DNA from: Streptomyces albus subsp. albus | Lineage (GTDB): Bacteria; Actinomycetota; Actinomycetes; Streptomycetales; Streptomycetaceae | Direction of reading: 5' to 3' | DNA: 64,000 nucleotides | NCBI RefSeq assembly: GCF_000725885.1 | Contig: NZ_JODR01000007.1 | Location: 186,001-250,000 of the forward strand | Shown: piece by piece, positions 9,276-18,432 of the stretch | How the letters are laid out: each line of letters opens with the position of its first letter | Numbering within the stretch: position 1 is the stretch's first letter | The notes under the pieces: generated by a model | Told to the model about the DNA's origin: nothing | What the model saw: only the letters and a program-made list of their open reading frames with translations | The model's database searches: none | Program-made: the position numbers and the translations under genes

Positions 9276-10553
9276 TCAGCCCAGCAGCCGGAGGGAGCCC
9301 CACAGGGCCACCATCGACAGCACCAGCGCGGGCGGCACCGTCAGCAGGCCGAGCCGGGTGAAGACGCCGAGCCGCACCCGGTGGGTGTGCTGGTGCAGGA
9401 TCTGCCGCCACAGCAGGGTGGCCAGCGATCCCGCGTAGCTGAGGTTGGGGCCGATGTTGACGCCGAGCAGCACGGCCAGCACCGGCCCCGCACCGCCGGG
9501 TGCGGTCAGCGGCAACAGCACCAGCACGGCGGGCAGGTTGTTGATGACGTTGGCCAGCAGGGCGGCCAGCGCGGCGACGGCCAGCAGCGACGGCAGTCCG
9601 CTGCCGTGCGGCACCAGGTGGCCGAGCCGGTCGGCGAGCCCGTTGTCGACCACCGCGCGGACGACGACGGCCAGCGCGAGCACGAACGCCAGGAACGGCA
9701 CCCCCGCCGCCGCGACCAGCCGGCGCGGGGAGGCGTGGCCGCGGTGCACCGCGCGGACCCCCAGGACGAGCGCTCCCGCCGCCGCGGCCCAGGCCGGCTC
9801 GATCCCGGCGGCGGAGGTGACGACGAACCCCGCCAGGGTGCAGCCGACGGTCACCAGCGGGAAGAGCGGCACCCGCACCGGTTCGGTGTCCTGCGGCCCG
9901 GGCCCCTCCAGTTCCTCGTCCCGCAGGTCGGCCGCGAAGAACCAGCGGATGACGGCGTACTCGACGGCGATCGCCACCAGCCACGGCAGCGCCATCAGGC
10001 CCGCGAACCGGGCGAAGGTCAGCGGGACGGCGGCGAGCGCCAGCAGGTTCGTCAGATTGGAGACGGGCAGCAGCAGGGAGGCGCTGTTGGACAGATGGGC
10101 GCAGGCGTACAGATGCGGCCGGGCGCGCACGCCCAGCCGCGCCGCGGTCGCGAGGACCACGGGGGTGAGCAGCACGACGGTGGTGTCCAGGCTGAGCACC
10201 GCCGTGATCAGCGACGCCACGGCGAACACCGCCGCCAGCAGCCGCCGGGACCGGCCGGCGGGGCCGGACCCGGCTGCCGCACGGGCCATCCAGGCGCCGC
10301 AGGCGTGGAAGAGCCCTTCGTCGGCGCAGAGCCGGGCCAGTACCAGCACCGCGGCCAGGAACGCGATGACCGGGCCGAGCCGGGCGGCTTCCTCGGCCGC
10401 GTGGCCCGGGCTCACCGCACCGGTGGCGACGGCCACCACGGCGGCCGGGACCGCGACGAGGGCCTCCGGCCGGTGCGGCGGCCGGGCGACGGCCCAGCCG
10501 AGGGTGGCCAGCAGCAGGGTGACGGAGAGGGCCTCGGCCAGGGTTGCGTTCAT
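9276..10553 (-). CDS. SLC13/ArsB-type membrane permease
   Basis: Integral membrane transporter of 425 residues with about ten hydrophobic helices and the ion-transporter-superfamily repeats. Key stretches are SLDTTVVLLTPVVLATAARL and the second-half counterpart NVINNLPAVLVLLPL, plus SNSASLLLPVSNLTNLLALA. This fits the ArsB/NhaD/CitMHS branch (Na+-coupled or arsenite-type export); substrate cannot be fixed. No arsR or arsC is nearby, so an arsenic role is not supported by context. Converges with trpEG, with only 15 bases between stops. Confidence 0.8.
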   Translation of the reverse strand: MNATLAEALSVTLLLATLGWAVARPPHRPEALVAVPAAVVAVATGAVSPGHAAEEAARLGPVIAFLAAVLVLARLCADEGLFHACGAWMARAAAGSGPAGRSRRLLAAVFAVASLITAVLSLDTTVVLLTPVVLATAARLGVRARPHLYACAHLSNSASLLLPVSNLTNLLALAAVPLTFARFAGLMALPWLVAIAVEYAVIRWFFAADLRDEELEGPGPQDTEPVRVPLFPLVTVGCTLAGFVVTSAAGIEPAWAAAAGALVLGVRAVHRGHASPRRLVAAAGVPFLAFVLALAVVVRAVVDNGLADRLGHLVPHGSGLPSLLAVAALAALLANVINNLPAVLVLLPLTAPGGAGPVLAVLLGVNIGPNLSYAGSLATLLWRQILHQHTHRVRLGVFTRLGLLTVPPALVLSMVALWGSLRLLG

Positions 10554-10584
10554 TCCGGCCTCGGCCCCGCCCCTTCATCCGTGC

Positions 10585-11613
10585 TCACCCAAAGAAGACG
10601 CCCGCCTCCTCGTACAGCGCAGGGTCCACCGTCTTGAGCTTCTCGGTGGCCTTGGAGAGCGGTACCCGCACGATATCGGTGCCGCGCAGGGCCACCATCG
10701 TGCCCCACTCCCGATCGCGTACGGCGTCGATGGCGTGCAGCCCGAAACGGGTGGCCAGCCAGCGGTCGAACGCGGTGGGGGTACCGCCGCGCTGGATGTG
10801 ACCGAGGACGGTGGTGCGGGCCTCCTTGCCGGTGCGGGCCTCGATCTGCTTGGCCAGCCACTCGCCGACGCCGGAGAGCCGCACATGGCCGAAGGAGTCC
10901 GTGCTCTCGTCCTTGAGCACCATCTCGCCGCCCTTGGGCATGGCGCCCTCCGCGACGACGACGATCGGCGCGTAGCTCGCCTTGAACCGGGAGGTGACCC
11001 AGCCGCACACCTCGTCGACGTCGAAGCGCTGTTCGGGGATGAGGATGCAGTTGGCGCCGCCGGCCAGTCCCGCGTGGAGGGCGATCCAGCCCGCGTGCCG
11101 GCCCATGACCTCGACCACCAGCACCCGCATATGGGACTCGGCGGTGGTGTGCAGCCGGTCGATGGCCTCGGTGGCGACGGTGACGGCCGTGTTGAAGCCG
11201 AAGGTGTAGTCGGTGGCCGACAGGTCGTTGTCGATGGTCTTGGGGACACCCACGCAGTGGATGCCGTACTCGTCGGTGAGCCGCGCGGCGACCCCCAGGG
11301 TGTCCTCGCCGCCGATGGCGACGAGGGCGTCCACCTCGTACTTGGCGAGGTTCTCCTTGATGCGGCGCACCCCGTCCTGTTCGGAGAGGGGGTTGGTGCG
11401 CGAGGAGCCCAGAATCGTTCCGCCACGGGGCAGCGTGCCGCGCACCGCGGGGATGTCGAGCCGTACCGTCTCGCCCTCCAGAGGTCCGCGCCAGCCGTCG
11501 CGGAAACCGGTGAACTCGTAGCCGTACTCCTGGACTCCCTTACGGACCACGGCCCGCATGACCGCATTGAGACCGGGGCAGTCGCCGCCGCCGGTCAGCA
11601 CTCCGACCCGCAT
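10585..11613 (-). CDS. pfkA: 6-phosphofructokinase with PPi-type active-site residues
   Basis: Phosphorylates fructose 6-phosphate in glycolysis. The 342-residue group III PFK starts MRVGVLTGGGDCPGLNAVMR; the ATG at 11613 is preceded by AAGGGA six bases upstream. Aligned by eye with E. coli PfkA, the nucleotide-loop GGDGS becomes GGEDT (E103, D104) and PGTIDND becomes PKTIDND. Asp at 104 and Lys at the 124 position are the diagnostic residues of pyrophosphate-dependent enzymes, while characterised Streptomyces enzymes are reported to use ATP, so the donor is uncertain. Catalytic TIDND and MGRHAGW are intact. Glucokinase lies 6 kb away, a glycolytic grouping. Confidence 0.93.
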   Translation of the reverse strand: MRVGVLTGGGDCPGLNAVMRAVVRKGVQEYGYEFTGFRDGWRGPLEGETVRLDIPAVRGTLPRGGTILGSSRTNPLSEQDGVRRIKENLAKYEVDALVAIGGEDTLGVAARLTDEYGIHCVGVPKTIDNDLSATDYTFGFNTAVTVATEAIDRLHTTAESHMRVLVVEVMGRHAGWIALHAGLAGGANCILIPEQRFDVDEVCGWVTSRFKASYAPIVVVAEGAMPKGGEMVLKDESTDSFGHVRLSGVGEWLAKQIEARTGKEARTTVLGHIQRGGTPTAFDRWLATRFGLHAIDAVRDREWGTMVALRGTDIVRVPLSKATEKLKTVDPALYEEAGVFFG

Positions 11614-11914
11614 GGGATCTCCCTTCTCCACGTGGACGCGCCTGACGGCGCGCTGTGCGCACGGACGTGTGCGCAGCGCGACACCGTCACGCTAGCGGTG
11701 ATCCACGTCACAGGGGATGCGGCGGAACGCCGGTTTCGGAGGGAATTGCGGCTCGCGCGCTCCCGCCCGTCACCCGTACGAAGGACCGGAGGCGGGGTGC
11801 AGTCCGCACTTCGCGGGCCCGGGCCGGGGCCGGACGGTGCGCGTGCGGACCGTGCCCCACCGCCCCGCGTCGGTCACGGTCCGCACCGGCGCTCCGCGGC
11901 CCTGAGAAGACGGG
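11614..11914. other. 301-base gap holding the pfkA promoter region
   Basis: No gene is seen. An imperfect stem-loop at about 11649-11681 (arms CGCGCTG and CAGCGCG, with further inner pairing) would lie in the pfkA leader RNA on the minus strand. The rest is GC-rich sequence without a recognisable operator or a convincing -35/-10 pair. Confidence 0.3.
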
Positions 11915-12610
11915 CTAGTCGTCCAGTCCCCGCTCGATCGCGTAGCGGACCAGTTCGACGCGGTTGTGCAACTGGAGCTTGCCCAGGGTGTTCTGCACAT
12001 GGTTCTGGACCGTGCGGTGCGAGATGACGAGCCGTTCGGCGATCTGTTTGTAGCTGAGCCCCTTGGCGACCAGGCGCAGCACTTCCGTCTCCCGCGCGGT
12101 CAGCTTCGGCACCTCGGGGCCGTCCTCGGCGGCCGGTGCCGGACCGGCGGCCAGCCTGCGGTACTCGCCCAGCACGAGACCGGCCAGCCCGGGGGTGAAG
12201 ACGGGGTCGCCCAGCGCGGTGCGGCGCACCGCGTCCAGCAGTTCCTCGGGCCCCGCGGATTTGACGAGGTAGCCGGTGGCGCCCGCCTTGACGGCCTCCA
12301 GCACATCCGCGTGCTCGCCGCTGGCCGAGAGCACCAGCACCCGCAGCCCCGAGTCGGGGCCGACCAGTTCGCGGCAGACCTCCGCGCCGGGCTTGCCCGG
12401 CAGGTTCAGGTCGAGCACCAGTACATCGGGGCGGACGGCCCGGGCGCGCCGCACCGCCTGCTGGCCGTCGCCCGCCGTGGCGACGACGTCGAAGCCGGCC
12501 TCCCCCAGGTCCCGGGCCACCGCGTCCCGCCACATGGGGTGGTCGTCGACGACCATCACCCGTACCGGGCCCGCCTCGTCCACGTCCGCCGTCCCGCGCT
12601 CAGTCGTCAT
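11915..12610 (-). CDS. macR: NarL/LuxR-family response regulator, MacR-like
   Basis: DNA-binding regulator of 231 residues. The receiver domain spans about 16-135 (acid pair in VMVVDDHP, phospho-Asp in VLVLDLNLP, Lys in GYLVKSAG). A LuxR-type helix-turn-helix runs from about 165 (LTARETEVLRLVAKGLSYKQ, ISHRTVQNHVQNTL). It overlaps the 3' end of the kinase gene by 11 bases and sits downstream of it, so they form one operon. Position beside pfkA matches, from memory, SCO2120/SCO2121 (MacRS), a system reported to affect antibiotic production and sporulation. The symbol rests on that synteny and on the partner kinase. Confidence 0.85.
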   Translation of the reverse strand: MTTERGTADVDEAGPVRVMVVDDHPMWRDAVARDLGEAGFDVVATAGDGQQAVRRARAVRPDVLVLDLNLPGKPGAEVCRELVGPDSGLRVLVLSASGEHADVLEAVKAGATGYLVKSAGPEELLDAVRRTALGDPVFTPGLAGLVLGEYRRLAAGPAPAAEDGPEVPKLTARETEVLRLVAKGLSYKQIAERLVISHRTVQNHVQNTLGKLQLHNRVELVRYAIERGLDD

Positions 12611-13883
12611 GCTTGGGCACCCTCATCTCCACTTCGGTGCCCTGCCCGGGCACCGACACCAGCTCCGCCGTGCCGCCCAGATCGCGCAGCCGTCCACGGA
12701 TGGACAGCGAGACCCCCATCCGTCCTTCGGCCTCCGCCGCCGCCAGTCGCCCGGCGGGGATGCCGGGGCCGTCGTCGCGGACGGTCACGATCACCGCGTC
12801 CGGCTCGTCCTCCAGCAGGATCCACGCCTGTGCCCGGCCGTCCGGCCCGCCCCCGGCGTGCTTGCGCACATTGTCCAGCGCGGCGCCGACCGCCGCGGCC
12901 AGTTCGCCCGCCGCCTGCGCCGGCAGCAGCACCGGTGCCCCCGGCTCGGCGAACGTCACCCGGGAACCGGCGTACGAGGACAGCAGCGCCCGCACGTCGC
13001 ACGGCCCGGCGCCGTCGTCCGCCCCGGCATCCACGGCGCTGCCCGCATCCTGCTCCGGGCCGGTGTCCGCGCCGGGCCCGGGCTCCCGTTCGGAGGACCG
13101 GCCTCCCCCGGCACCGGAGCCGGGCGGGTCCCCCCAGGTGTCCGCCGCGCCCGGGGTGCCGGAGCCGGGCCCCGGACGCGGGGCCACTCCGCTGGAGACC
13201 AGGGCACGGAGGGCGACCTCCTGCTCGCCCGCCATCCGGCCCAGCTCCGCCGCTTCCCCGCCCAGGGCCGTACCGCGCCGCTGCACCATGGCCAGCACCT
13301 GGAGGACGCTGTCGTGGATGTCGCGGGCCAGCCGCTCCCGCTCGCGGGTCGCCGCCTCGATCTGGAGGGCACGGGCGAGGGTGCGCTCACTGGCGCGGGC
13401 CACCTCGATGACGTAGCCGATGGCGATGCTGGCCACGCACACCAGCAGCACGTTGTGGAAGGTGGTGCGCGTGATCGTGCCGCGCTCGATGATGTTGGCG
13501 GCCCCCACCAGCACCGAGGCGCCCGCAGCCCACCGCCAGCCGCCCTTGAGGGCGAAGGCCAGCACGGGTCCGGCCACCCAGATCGACGGCAGCGTGGGGC
13601 CGACCTGGTCGTTGCCGTCCGCCACCGGGGACAGCAGGATGCCGGCGACGCCCAGCGCGATGTCCGTCACCAGGAACGGCAGCGTGCAGCGGTCGGCCGA
13701 GGCGACGTTGCGCAGGGTGGCGAACGTCCAGCAGGCGAGGACGGCCAGGAAGACGGCGCCCGGGACGGGAGCGCTGTACTCCTCGTAGCTCCACACGAAG
13801 ACACCCGCCGAGTAGAGGACGGCCAGCACCCGGTAGCCGATCAGCGCCCGCCACAGCGGCTGCTCGACGGACATCATCTTCAC
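12600..13883 (-). CDS. macS: MacS-like membrane sensor histidine kinase
   Basis: Sensor kinase of 427 residues. The N-terminal half has about five or six hydrophobic segments. The HisKA_3 dimerisation segment carries the phosphorylatable His in ERERLARDIHDSVLQVLAM (about residue 190). The C-terminal HATPase domain has ALDNVRKHAGGG (N box) and DDGPGIP. Between them an extended Gly/Pro/Asp-rich insert (about 228-290) is unusual and probably disordered. The start is GTG at 13883, or ATG codons 3-4 residues later. Partner regulator gene overlaps its 3' end. Confidence 0.87.
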   Translation of the reverse strand: MKMMSVEQPLWRALIGYRVLAVLYSAGVFVWSYEEYSAPVPGAVFLAVLACWTFATLRNVASADRCTLPFLVTDIALGVAGILLSPVADGNDQVGPTLPSIWVAGPVLAFALKGGWRWAAGASVLVGAANIIERGTITRTTFHNVLLVCVASIAIGYVIEVARASERTLARALQIEAATRERERLARDIHDSVLQVLAMVQRRGTALGGEAAELGRMAGEQEVALRALVSSGVAPRPGPGSGTPGAADTWGDPPGSGAGGGRSSEREPGPGADTGPEQDAGSAVDAGADDGAGPCDVRALLSSYAGSRVTFAEPGAPVLLPAQAAGELAAAVGAALDNVRKHAGGGPDGRAQAWILLEDEPDAVIVTVRDDGPGIPAGRLAAAEAEGRMGVSLSIRGRLRDLGGTAELVSVPGQGTEVEMRVPKHDD

Positions 13884-13948
13884 GGCAGTGCCCTCACGTG
13901 TCCCCCACCTGTCCTCTTCGGCCGTCGCGCCCGGCGGCCCGCGGCCCC

Positions 13949-14776
13949 TCAGGCTGCCTTGTCGCCGCTTCCGGAGCCGTGCCCGGGATCGCGCCCGGCC
14001 TCGCCGGCCGCCCTGTCCGTCGCTTCGTCCGCCGCCCCGTCCGCCTTGTCAGCCGTCTTCGCGGCCTCCCTCGCGGCCTTCTCCGCCTTGGCCGCCTCCG
14101 CGAGCTGCCGCTTGGCCGCCGTCGCGTAGATGTCCACGTACTCCTGGCCGGACAGCTTCAAGATGGCGTACATCACCTCGTCGGTGACGGCACGCTGGAT
14201 GAAGCGGTCGTTGTCCATGCCCTGGTAGCGGCTGAAATCCAGCGGCTTGCCGATCCGGATGCCGGGCCGCATCAGCTTGGGCACGACCTTGCCGGGCGGC
14301 TGGATCTTCTCCGTGTCGATCATCGCGACGGGGATCACGGGCGCACCCGACCGCAGCGCCACCCGCGCCAGCCCGCCCGGCTTGCCCCGGTACAGACGTC
14401 CGTCGGGCGAGCGGGTGCCCTCCGGGTAGATGCCGAACAGTTCGCCCCGCGCCAGCACCTCCAGCCCGCTGCGGATGGCGGCCTCACCGGCACCCCGCAC
14501 CCCGGAGCGGTCCACCGGGAGCTGGCCGACGCCCTTGAAGAACGCGGCGGTCAGCTTGCCCTTGAGGCCGGGCGAGGTGAAGTACTCGGCCTTCGCGATG
14601 AAGGTGACCTTGCGGTCGAGGACGGCGGGCAGGAAGAAGGAGTCGGAGAAGGAGAGGTGGTTGCTCGCCAGGATCGCCGGCCCCTCCGCCGGCACGTTCT
14701 CCAGCCCCTCCACCCAGGGCCGGAACGTGAGCTTCAACGCGCTGCCCACCGACAGCTTCATCGCCCCGTAGAACAC
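13949..14776 (-). CDS. 1-acyl-sn-glycerol-3-phosphate acyltransferase (PlsC family)
   Basis: Membrane-associated acyltransferase of phospholipid synthesis, 275 residues. The catalytic HX4D motif is SNHLSFSD near residue 39, and the lysophosphatidate-binding block is GIYPEGTRSPDG with the conserved EGTRS. The C-terminal tail after about 220 is Ala/Lys/Asp-rich and low-complexity, probably a helical tail outside the catalytic fold. The GTG start has a strong AAGGAGG site six bases upstream. It lies close behind macS with 65 bases between, so it may be transcribed separately. Confidence 0.9.
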   Translation of the reverse strand: MFYGAMKLSVGSALKLTFRPWVEGLENVPAEGPAILASNHLSFSDSFFLPAVLDRKVTFIAKAEYFTSPGLKGKLTAAFFKGVGQLPVDRSGVRGAGEAAIRSGLEVLARGELFGIYPEGTRSPDGRLYRGKPGGLARVALRSGAPVIPVAMIDTEKIQPPGKVVPKLMRPGIRIGKPLDFSRYQGMDNDRFIQRAVTDEVMYAILKLSGQEYVDIYATAAKRQLAEAAKAEKAAREAAKTADKADGAADEATDRAAGEAGRDPGHGSGSGDKAA

Positions 14777-15115
14777 CCTCGACCTCCTTCGTGGGACGGG
14801 ACGACCCTATCCCGCCACCCTCGCCGCACGCGTCCCCGGACCGTCCCGGCCCCCGCCGGCCTTGCTCGCCACTCCCCCGGCGTGGCGGTGCCGCACGGGC
14901 CGGGGCCGCCCGCCCCGCCGCTGCCCGAACGTACGGGCGCCACCCGCTAGTTCCGCCCCCGCCCCGGCCGGCCGCCACCGGGCGGGGCACCGTGAAGGCT
15001 GCCGGAGTACCGGGGGACGAATTAGGGTGGCAGCACGCCGTCACGAGGGCACGCGAGCCCTCGCATCGCTGCCGGCCGCTGTCCGAGCCGACCGCACAGC
15101 CCCTGGAGGCCCACC
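14777..15115. other. 339-base divergent intergenic region between plsC-like and esterase genes
   Basis: Promoter region for two divergent genes. A TAGGGT at 15023-15028 could be a -10 element for the rightward gene, but I find no good -35 partner at 16-18 bases. No gene or repeat is seen. Confidence 0.3.
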
Positions 15116-15913
15116 GTGCCGCCCATCCTCCCCGGAGCCGAGCCCTTCCGCCGTGACGGCTCAGCGACCGGTGTGCTGCTCTGTCACGGCTTCACCGGGT
15201 CGCCGCAGTCCGTCCGCCCCTGGGCCGAGGACCTGGCGGGGCACGGGCTGACCGTCTCGCTGCCGCTCCTGCCGGGCCACGGCACCCGCTGGCAGGACCT
15301 GGCCATGACGAGCTGGGAGGACTGGTACGCCGCCGTCGACCGCGAGCTGCGGCTGCTGCGCGAGCGCTGCGAGCAGGTCTTCGTGTGCGGTCTGTCGATG
15401 GGCGGCGCCCTGGCGCTGCGGCTGGCCGCCCTGCACGGCAACGCGGTGAGCGGAATCGTCGTCGTCAACCCGGCCCTCACCTTCCCCCGGGTGCAGGGGT
15501 ACGGCGTTCCGGCCGGCCGGTTCCTGGTGCGGTCGGTGAAGGGCATCGCCGACGACATCGCCAAGGAGGGCCGGCACGAGCTGGGCTACGACCGGGTGCC
15601 GACCCGCGCCGCCTACGCGCTGCGCACCCTCTTCCGCGTCGTGCAGCGGGACCTGCCGAAGGTGACGCAGCCACTGCTCCTGCTGCGCAGCCGTGTCGAC
15701 CACGTGGTGCCCGCCGCCTCCTCCGCCCTCGTCCTCGGCCGCGTCTCCTCCACGGACGTGACCGAGACGGTGCTGGAGCGCAGCTACCACGTCGCCACGC
15801 TCGACCACGACGCCGAGCGGATCTTCGCCGACTCGCGCGGTTTCATCGACCGGCTCACCGGGGGCGGACCGGTCCCCGCGGCCAGGGGGGCGGAGGCTCG
15901 TGACGGAGCGTGA
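15116..15913 (+). CDS. Alpha/beta-hydrolase (carboxylesterase/monoacylglycerol-lipase type)
   Basis: Soluble esterase-like hydrolase of 265 residues. The oxyanion region is LLCHGFTGSPQ, the nucleophile elbow CGLSMGGALAL (G-x-S-x-G), the acid Asp is in RSRVDHVVP and the His in SYHVATLDHD, giving a complete catalytic triad in the usual order. It resembles bacterial Est30-type carboxylesterases. Opposite to the PlsC-like acyltransferase, so a lipid-turnover link is conceivable but unproven. The stop overlaps the next gene by 14 bases, suggesting coupling. Confidence 0.87.
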   Translation: MPPILPGAEPFRRDGSATGVLLCHGFTGSPQSVRPWAEDLAGHGLTVSLPLLPGHGTRWQDLAMTSWEDWYAAVDRELRLLRERCEQVFVCGLSMGGALALRLAALHGNAVSGIVVVNPALTFPRVQGYGVPAGRFLVRSVKGIADDIAKEGRHELGYDRVPTRAAYALRTLFRVVQRDLPKVTQPLLLLRSRVDHVVPAASSALVLGRVSSTDVTETVLERSYHVATLDHDAERIFADSRGFIDRLTGGGPVPAARGAEARDGA

Positions 15914-16472
15914 CCCGGGCGAGGGCGAACGCCCGGACGCCGGTGAGCCCCGCGAGGGCGGCAAGGGTGGCGAGGGCGCGTCCTCGCTGCCGCCCGAGGA
16001 GGAGGCCGCCTGGAAGGCGATCGTCGCCGCGTACGGGGAGGAGCCCTCGCTGCCGGAGACCGGACGGCCCGCCGGCTCCGACGAGGGCGGCACCCTCACC
16101 ACCCCGCGGCCGGGGCCGGACGGCGAACCTCCGGTGCGCAGCTTCACCGTCTACTCGGCGGGCACCGGCCCCCGCGACTGGTCGCCGTCCACCGCGGGCG
16201 AGGGCGACGAGGACGACGAGGGGCACTTCGAGCCGCCCGAGCCCCCGCCGCTCCCCCAGACCGACACCACCACCAAGTTCGCCTGGCTCGCCGCCGTGGG
16301 GGGACCGCTGCTGCTGCTCGGCGCGATCCTGCTCCAGGCGGATCTGACGTGGTGGATCGTCACCCTCGGTGTCGGCGGCTTCCTCGGCGGCTTCGCCACC
16401 TTGCTGACCCGGCTGCGCGACGGCCGGGACGACGACGACTGGGACGACCCCGGCCGCGGCGCGGTGGTCTGA
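15900..16472 (+). CDS. Hypothetical membrane-anchored acidic protein
   Basis: Protein of 190 residues without recognised function. The first two thirds are hydrophilic, rich in Glu, Gly and Pro (about 1-125). Two adjacent hydrophobic helices follow (about 127-147 and 150-168) and a short acidic tail with DDDDWDDPG. This is a small integral membrane protein with a long disordered cytoplasmic domain. The GTG start lies within the end of the esterase gene, so it is probably made with that enzyme. Confidence 0.75.
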   Translation: MTERDPGEGERPDAGEPREGGKGGEGASSLPPEEEAAWKAIVAAYGEEPSLPETGRPAGSDEGGTLTTPRPGPDGEPPVRSFTVYSAGTGPRDWSPSTAGEGDEDDEGHFEPPEPPPLPQTDTTTKFAWLAAVGGPLLLLGAILLQADLTWWIVTLGVGGFLGGFATLLTRLRDGRDDDDWDDPGRGAVV

Positions 16473-16518
16473 CAGCCGGCCCTCCCGTGGCGCACCGGCC
16501 GCGCGGCACGGTACGGCC

Positions 16519-16558
16519 CCGGCCCCGTCCTCCCGCCGTGGCGGGGGTACGGGGCCGG
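16519..16558. terminator. Bidirectional terminator between convergent genes
   Basis: Long stem with left arm CCGGCCCCGTCCTCCCGCC (16519-16537) and right arm GGCGGGGGTACGGGGCCGG (16540-16558), 17 of 19 paired. It separates the hypothetical membrane protein gene from the convergent EEP-family gene. Confidence 0.75.
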
Positions 16559-16562
16559 CGCG

Positions 16563-17342
16563 TCAGGAGGCGGGCCGGATGCGGAGGGCGGCCAGCACGG
16601 GAAGGTGGTCGGTGGCGGCCACCAGGTCGGCGCCGTCCACCCCCGGCAGTCCGCGGGGCACCCCGGCGCCCAGCACCTCGACGTCCTGGGTGGCGAACAC
16701 GGCGTCGATCCGCTGGTGCGGCTCCCTGGGCGTGGAGGTGTACTCGTCCCCCCACGGCCGTGCCGCCCACGCGTCCCGCATCCCTTCCGTCAGCAGCCCG
16801 AAGGTGGCGCCCCGCGCGGACTCGTTGACGTCACCGGCGGCGACGACCCCGCCGACGCCCGGGCCGCCGAGCGCGGCGACCCGCTCCAGCAGGGCCCGCG
16901 CCTGGCGGCGGCGTTCCTGTGCCTGGAGGCTCAGATGGAAGCTGACCACACCGAGCCGGGCGTCGGTGCCGAAGCGGAGCCGGGCCGTGGCGAACCCCCG
17001 CTGGTGCAGCCCGGGGGTGCGCGGCAGCAGCACGTCCCGGGCGTCCTCGACGTGGGCCCGCAGCGAGGCGAGGATCATCGGCCCGGCGGCGGTGGCGCCC
17101 CCGGTGACGTACGTCAGACCGGTGTGGCGGCCGAGCCAGGCGGCGTACTTGCGCCAGCGGAAGAAGCGCGGGGCCTCCTGCACGCAGACGATGTCGGGCG
17201 CGCACGCCCGGATGACCCGGGCGAGCGCTTCCCTGTCGTCCCGCATGGACCGGATGTTGTAGCTGAGCAGCCGCACCACGGCCGAACCGTCGGGCTCGGT
17301 CCGGGACGGCGGCAGACCGGCCGTCGGCGCATGCGTGGCCAT
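16563..17342 (-). CDS. Endonuclease/exonuclease/phosphatase (EEP) family protein
   Basis: DNase I-like fold metal-dependent phosphoesterase of 259 residues. Family motifs occur in order: LLSYNIRSM, VCVQEAPR (metal Glu), VVSFHLSLQ, VVAAGDVNES, RIDAVFAT and the terminal ATDHLPVLA (catalytic Asp-His). There is no signal peptide, so a cytosolic nuclease or phosphodiesterase is likely; substrate unknown. The ATG at 17342 has GGGGGAGG 11 bases upstream, and an ATG at 17363 is possible. Upstream neighbour is glucokinase on the same strand, 40 bases away. Confidence 0.87.
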   Translation of the reverse strand: MATHAPTAGLPPSRTEPDGSAVVRLLSYNIRSMRDDREALARVIRACAPDIVCVQEAPRFFRWRKYAAWLGRHTGLTYVTGGATAAGPMILASLRAHVEDARDVLLPRTPGLHQRGFATARLRFGTDARLGVVSFHLSLQAQERRRQARALLERVAALGGPGVGGVVAAGDVNESARGATFGLLTEGMRDAWAARPWGDEYTSTPREPHQRIDAVFATQDVEVLGAGVPRGLPGVDGADLVAATDHLPVLAALRIRPAS

Positions 17343-17382
17343 GGTCGTGGTGTCCTCCCCCATCGGCGTGCCCCGGCCCCGG

Positions 17383-18324
17383 TCAGCCCTGCCGGGCCAG
17401 GTCGGCGACGCCGACGAGGCCGGCCTTGTTGCCGAGCTGGGCGGCGAGCACCTCGGCGTGCGGGCGCCAGCGGCTGCCCACCAGCCAGCGGCGGTAGGAC
17501 TTGCGGATCGGGTCGAGGACCAGCTCGCCCTCGTCGGAGACGCCGCCGCCGACGATGAAGGCGCCCGGGTCGAAGAGCGAGGCCAGGTCGGCGAGGCCCG
17601 CGCCGGCCCAGCGGGCCAGTTCGCGGAAGGAGTCGACGGCCACCGGGTCGCCCTGACGGGCCGCCTCGCTGATGTGCTTGCCGCGGATGCCCTCGGTGGT
17701 GCCGTCGCCCAGGCCCAGCAGGATCTCCGCCCGCTCGGGGGTGGCGGTGGCACGCTGCTGGGCGTAGCGCAGCAGGGCGCGGCCGGAGGCGTACTGCTCC
17801 CAGCAGCCCTGGTTGCCGCAGCCGCACAGCAGGCCGTCGGGCACCATCCGGATGTGGCCGAACTCGGCGGCCACGCCGTACCGGCCGCGGTGCAGTTTGC
17901 CGCCGATGATGGTGCCGCCGCCCAGGCCGGTGCCGATGGTGATGCAGACGACGTCCTCGTGACCGGTGCCGACGCCGAACTTGTACTCGCCCCAGGCGGC
18001 GGCGTTCGCGTCGTTCTCGATCACGACGGGCAGGCCGATGCGCTGCTCGACCTTGTCCTTGAGCGGCTCGTGCCGCCAGCTGAGGTTGGGCGTGAACAGG
18101 ACGGTGGCGCGCTTGTCGTCCACGTACCCGGGAGCGCCGATGCCCACGGCCTCCACCTGGTACTCGGCGCTGGCCTGACGTACGGCGTCCGCGATGGCGT
18201 CGATCACGGCTTCCGGGGTGTCGGGCGTGGGCACCTTGGTGGTTTCGAGGATCGTGCCTGCCTCGTCGACAACGCCGGCCGCGATCTTCGTACCGCCGAT
18301 GTCGACCCCGATTGTGAGTCCCAT
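17383..18324 (-). CDS. glkA: Glucokinase, ROK family
   Basis: ATP-dependent glucose kinase of 313 residues. The N-terminal phosphate-binding motif GVDIGGTKIAAG, sugar-binding ENDANAAAWGE, and GTGLGGGTIIGG are typical. The ROK zinc site is present as CGCGNQGCWEQYASG. In Streptomyces GlkA also mediates carbon catabolite repression, so this gene may be a global regulator as well as a glycolytic enzyme; that comes from the family literature, not from sequence here. It lies in the same region as pfkA. Confidence 0.96.
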   Translation of the reverse strand: MGLTIGVDIGGTKIAAGVVDEAGTILETTKVPTPDTPEAVIDAIADAVRQASAEYQVEAVGIGAPGYVDDKRATVLFTPNLSWRHEPLKDKVEQRIGLPVVIENDANAAAWGEYKFGVGTGHEDVVCITIGTGLGGGTIIGGKLHRGRYGVAAEFGHIRMVPDGLLCGCGNQGCWEQYASGRALLRYAQQRATATPERAEILLGLGDGTTEGIRGKHISEAARQGDPVAVDSFRELARWAGAGLADLASLFDPGAFIVGGGVSDEGELVLDPIRKSYRRWLVGSRWRPHAEVLAAQLGNKAGLVGVADLARQG

Positions 18325-18432
18325 GTGTCCCTCGGTCGTCCGGTCTGATCCCCGCCGCCGTAAACCGTACCGGAGCGCCCCGGGGCGCAGGGCACCGTCC
18401 GGGCTGTGGCGGCTGCGTCAGGTCCGGCCGGG

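Noticed and set aside
9276..10553. Arsenite exporter (arsB) assignment
   Set aside because: The fold fits, but no arsR/arsC nearby and substrate residues cannot be judged by eye.
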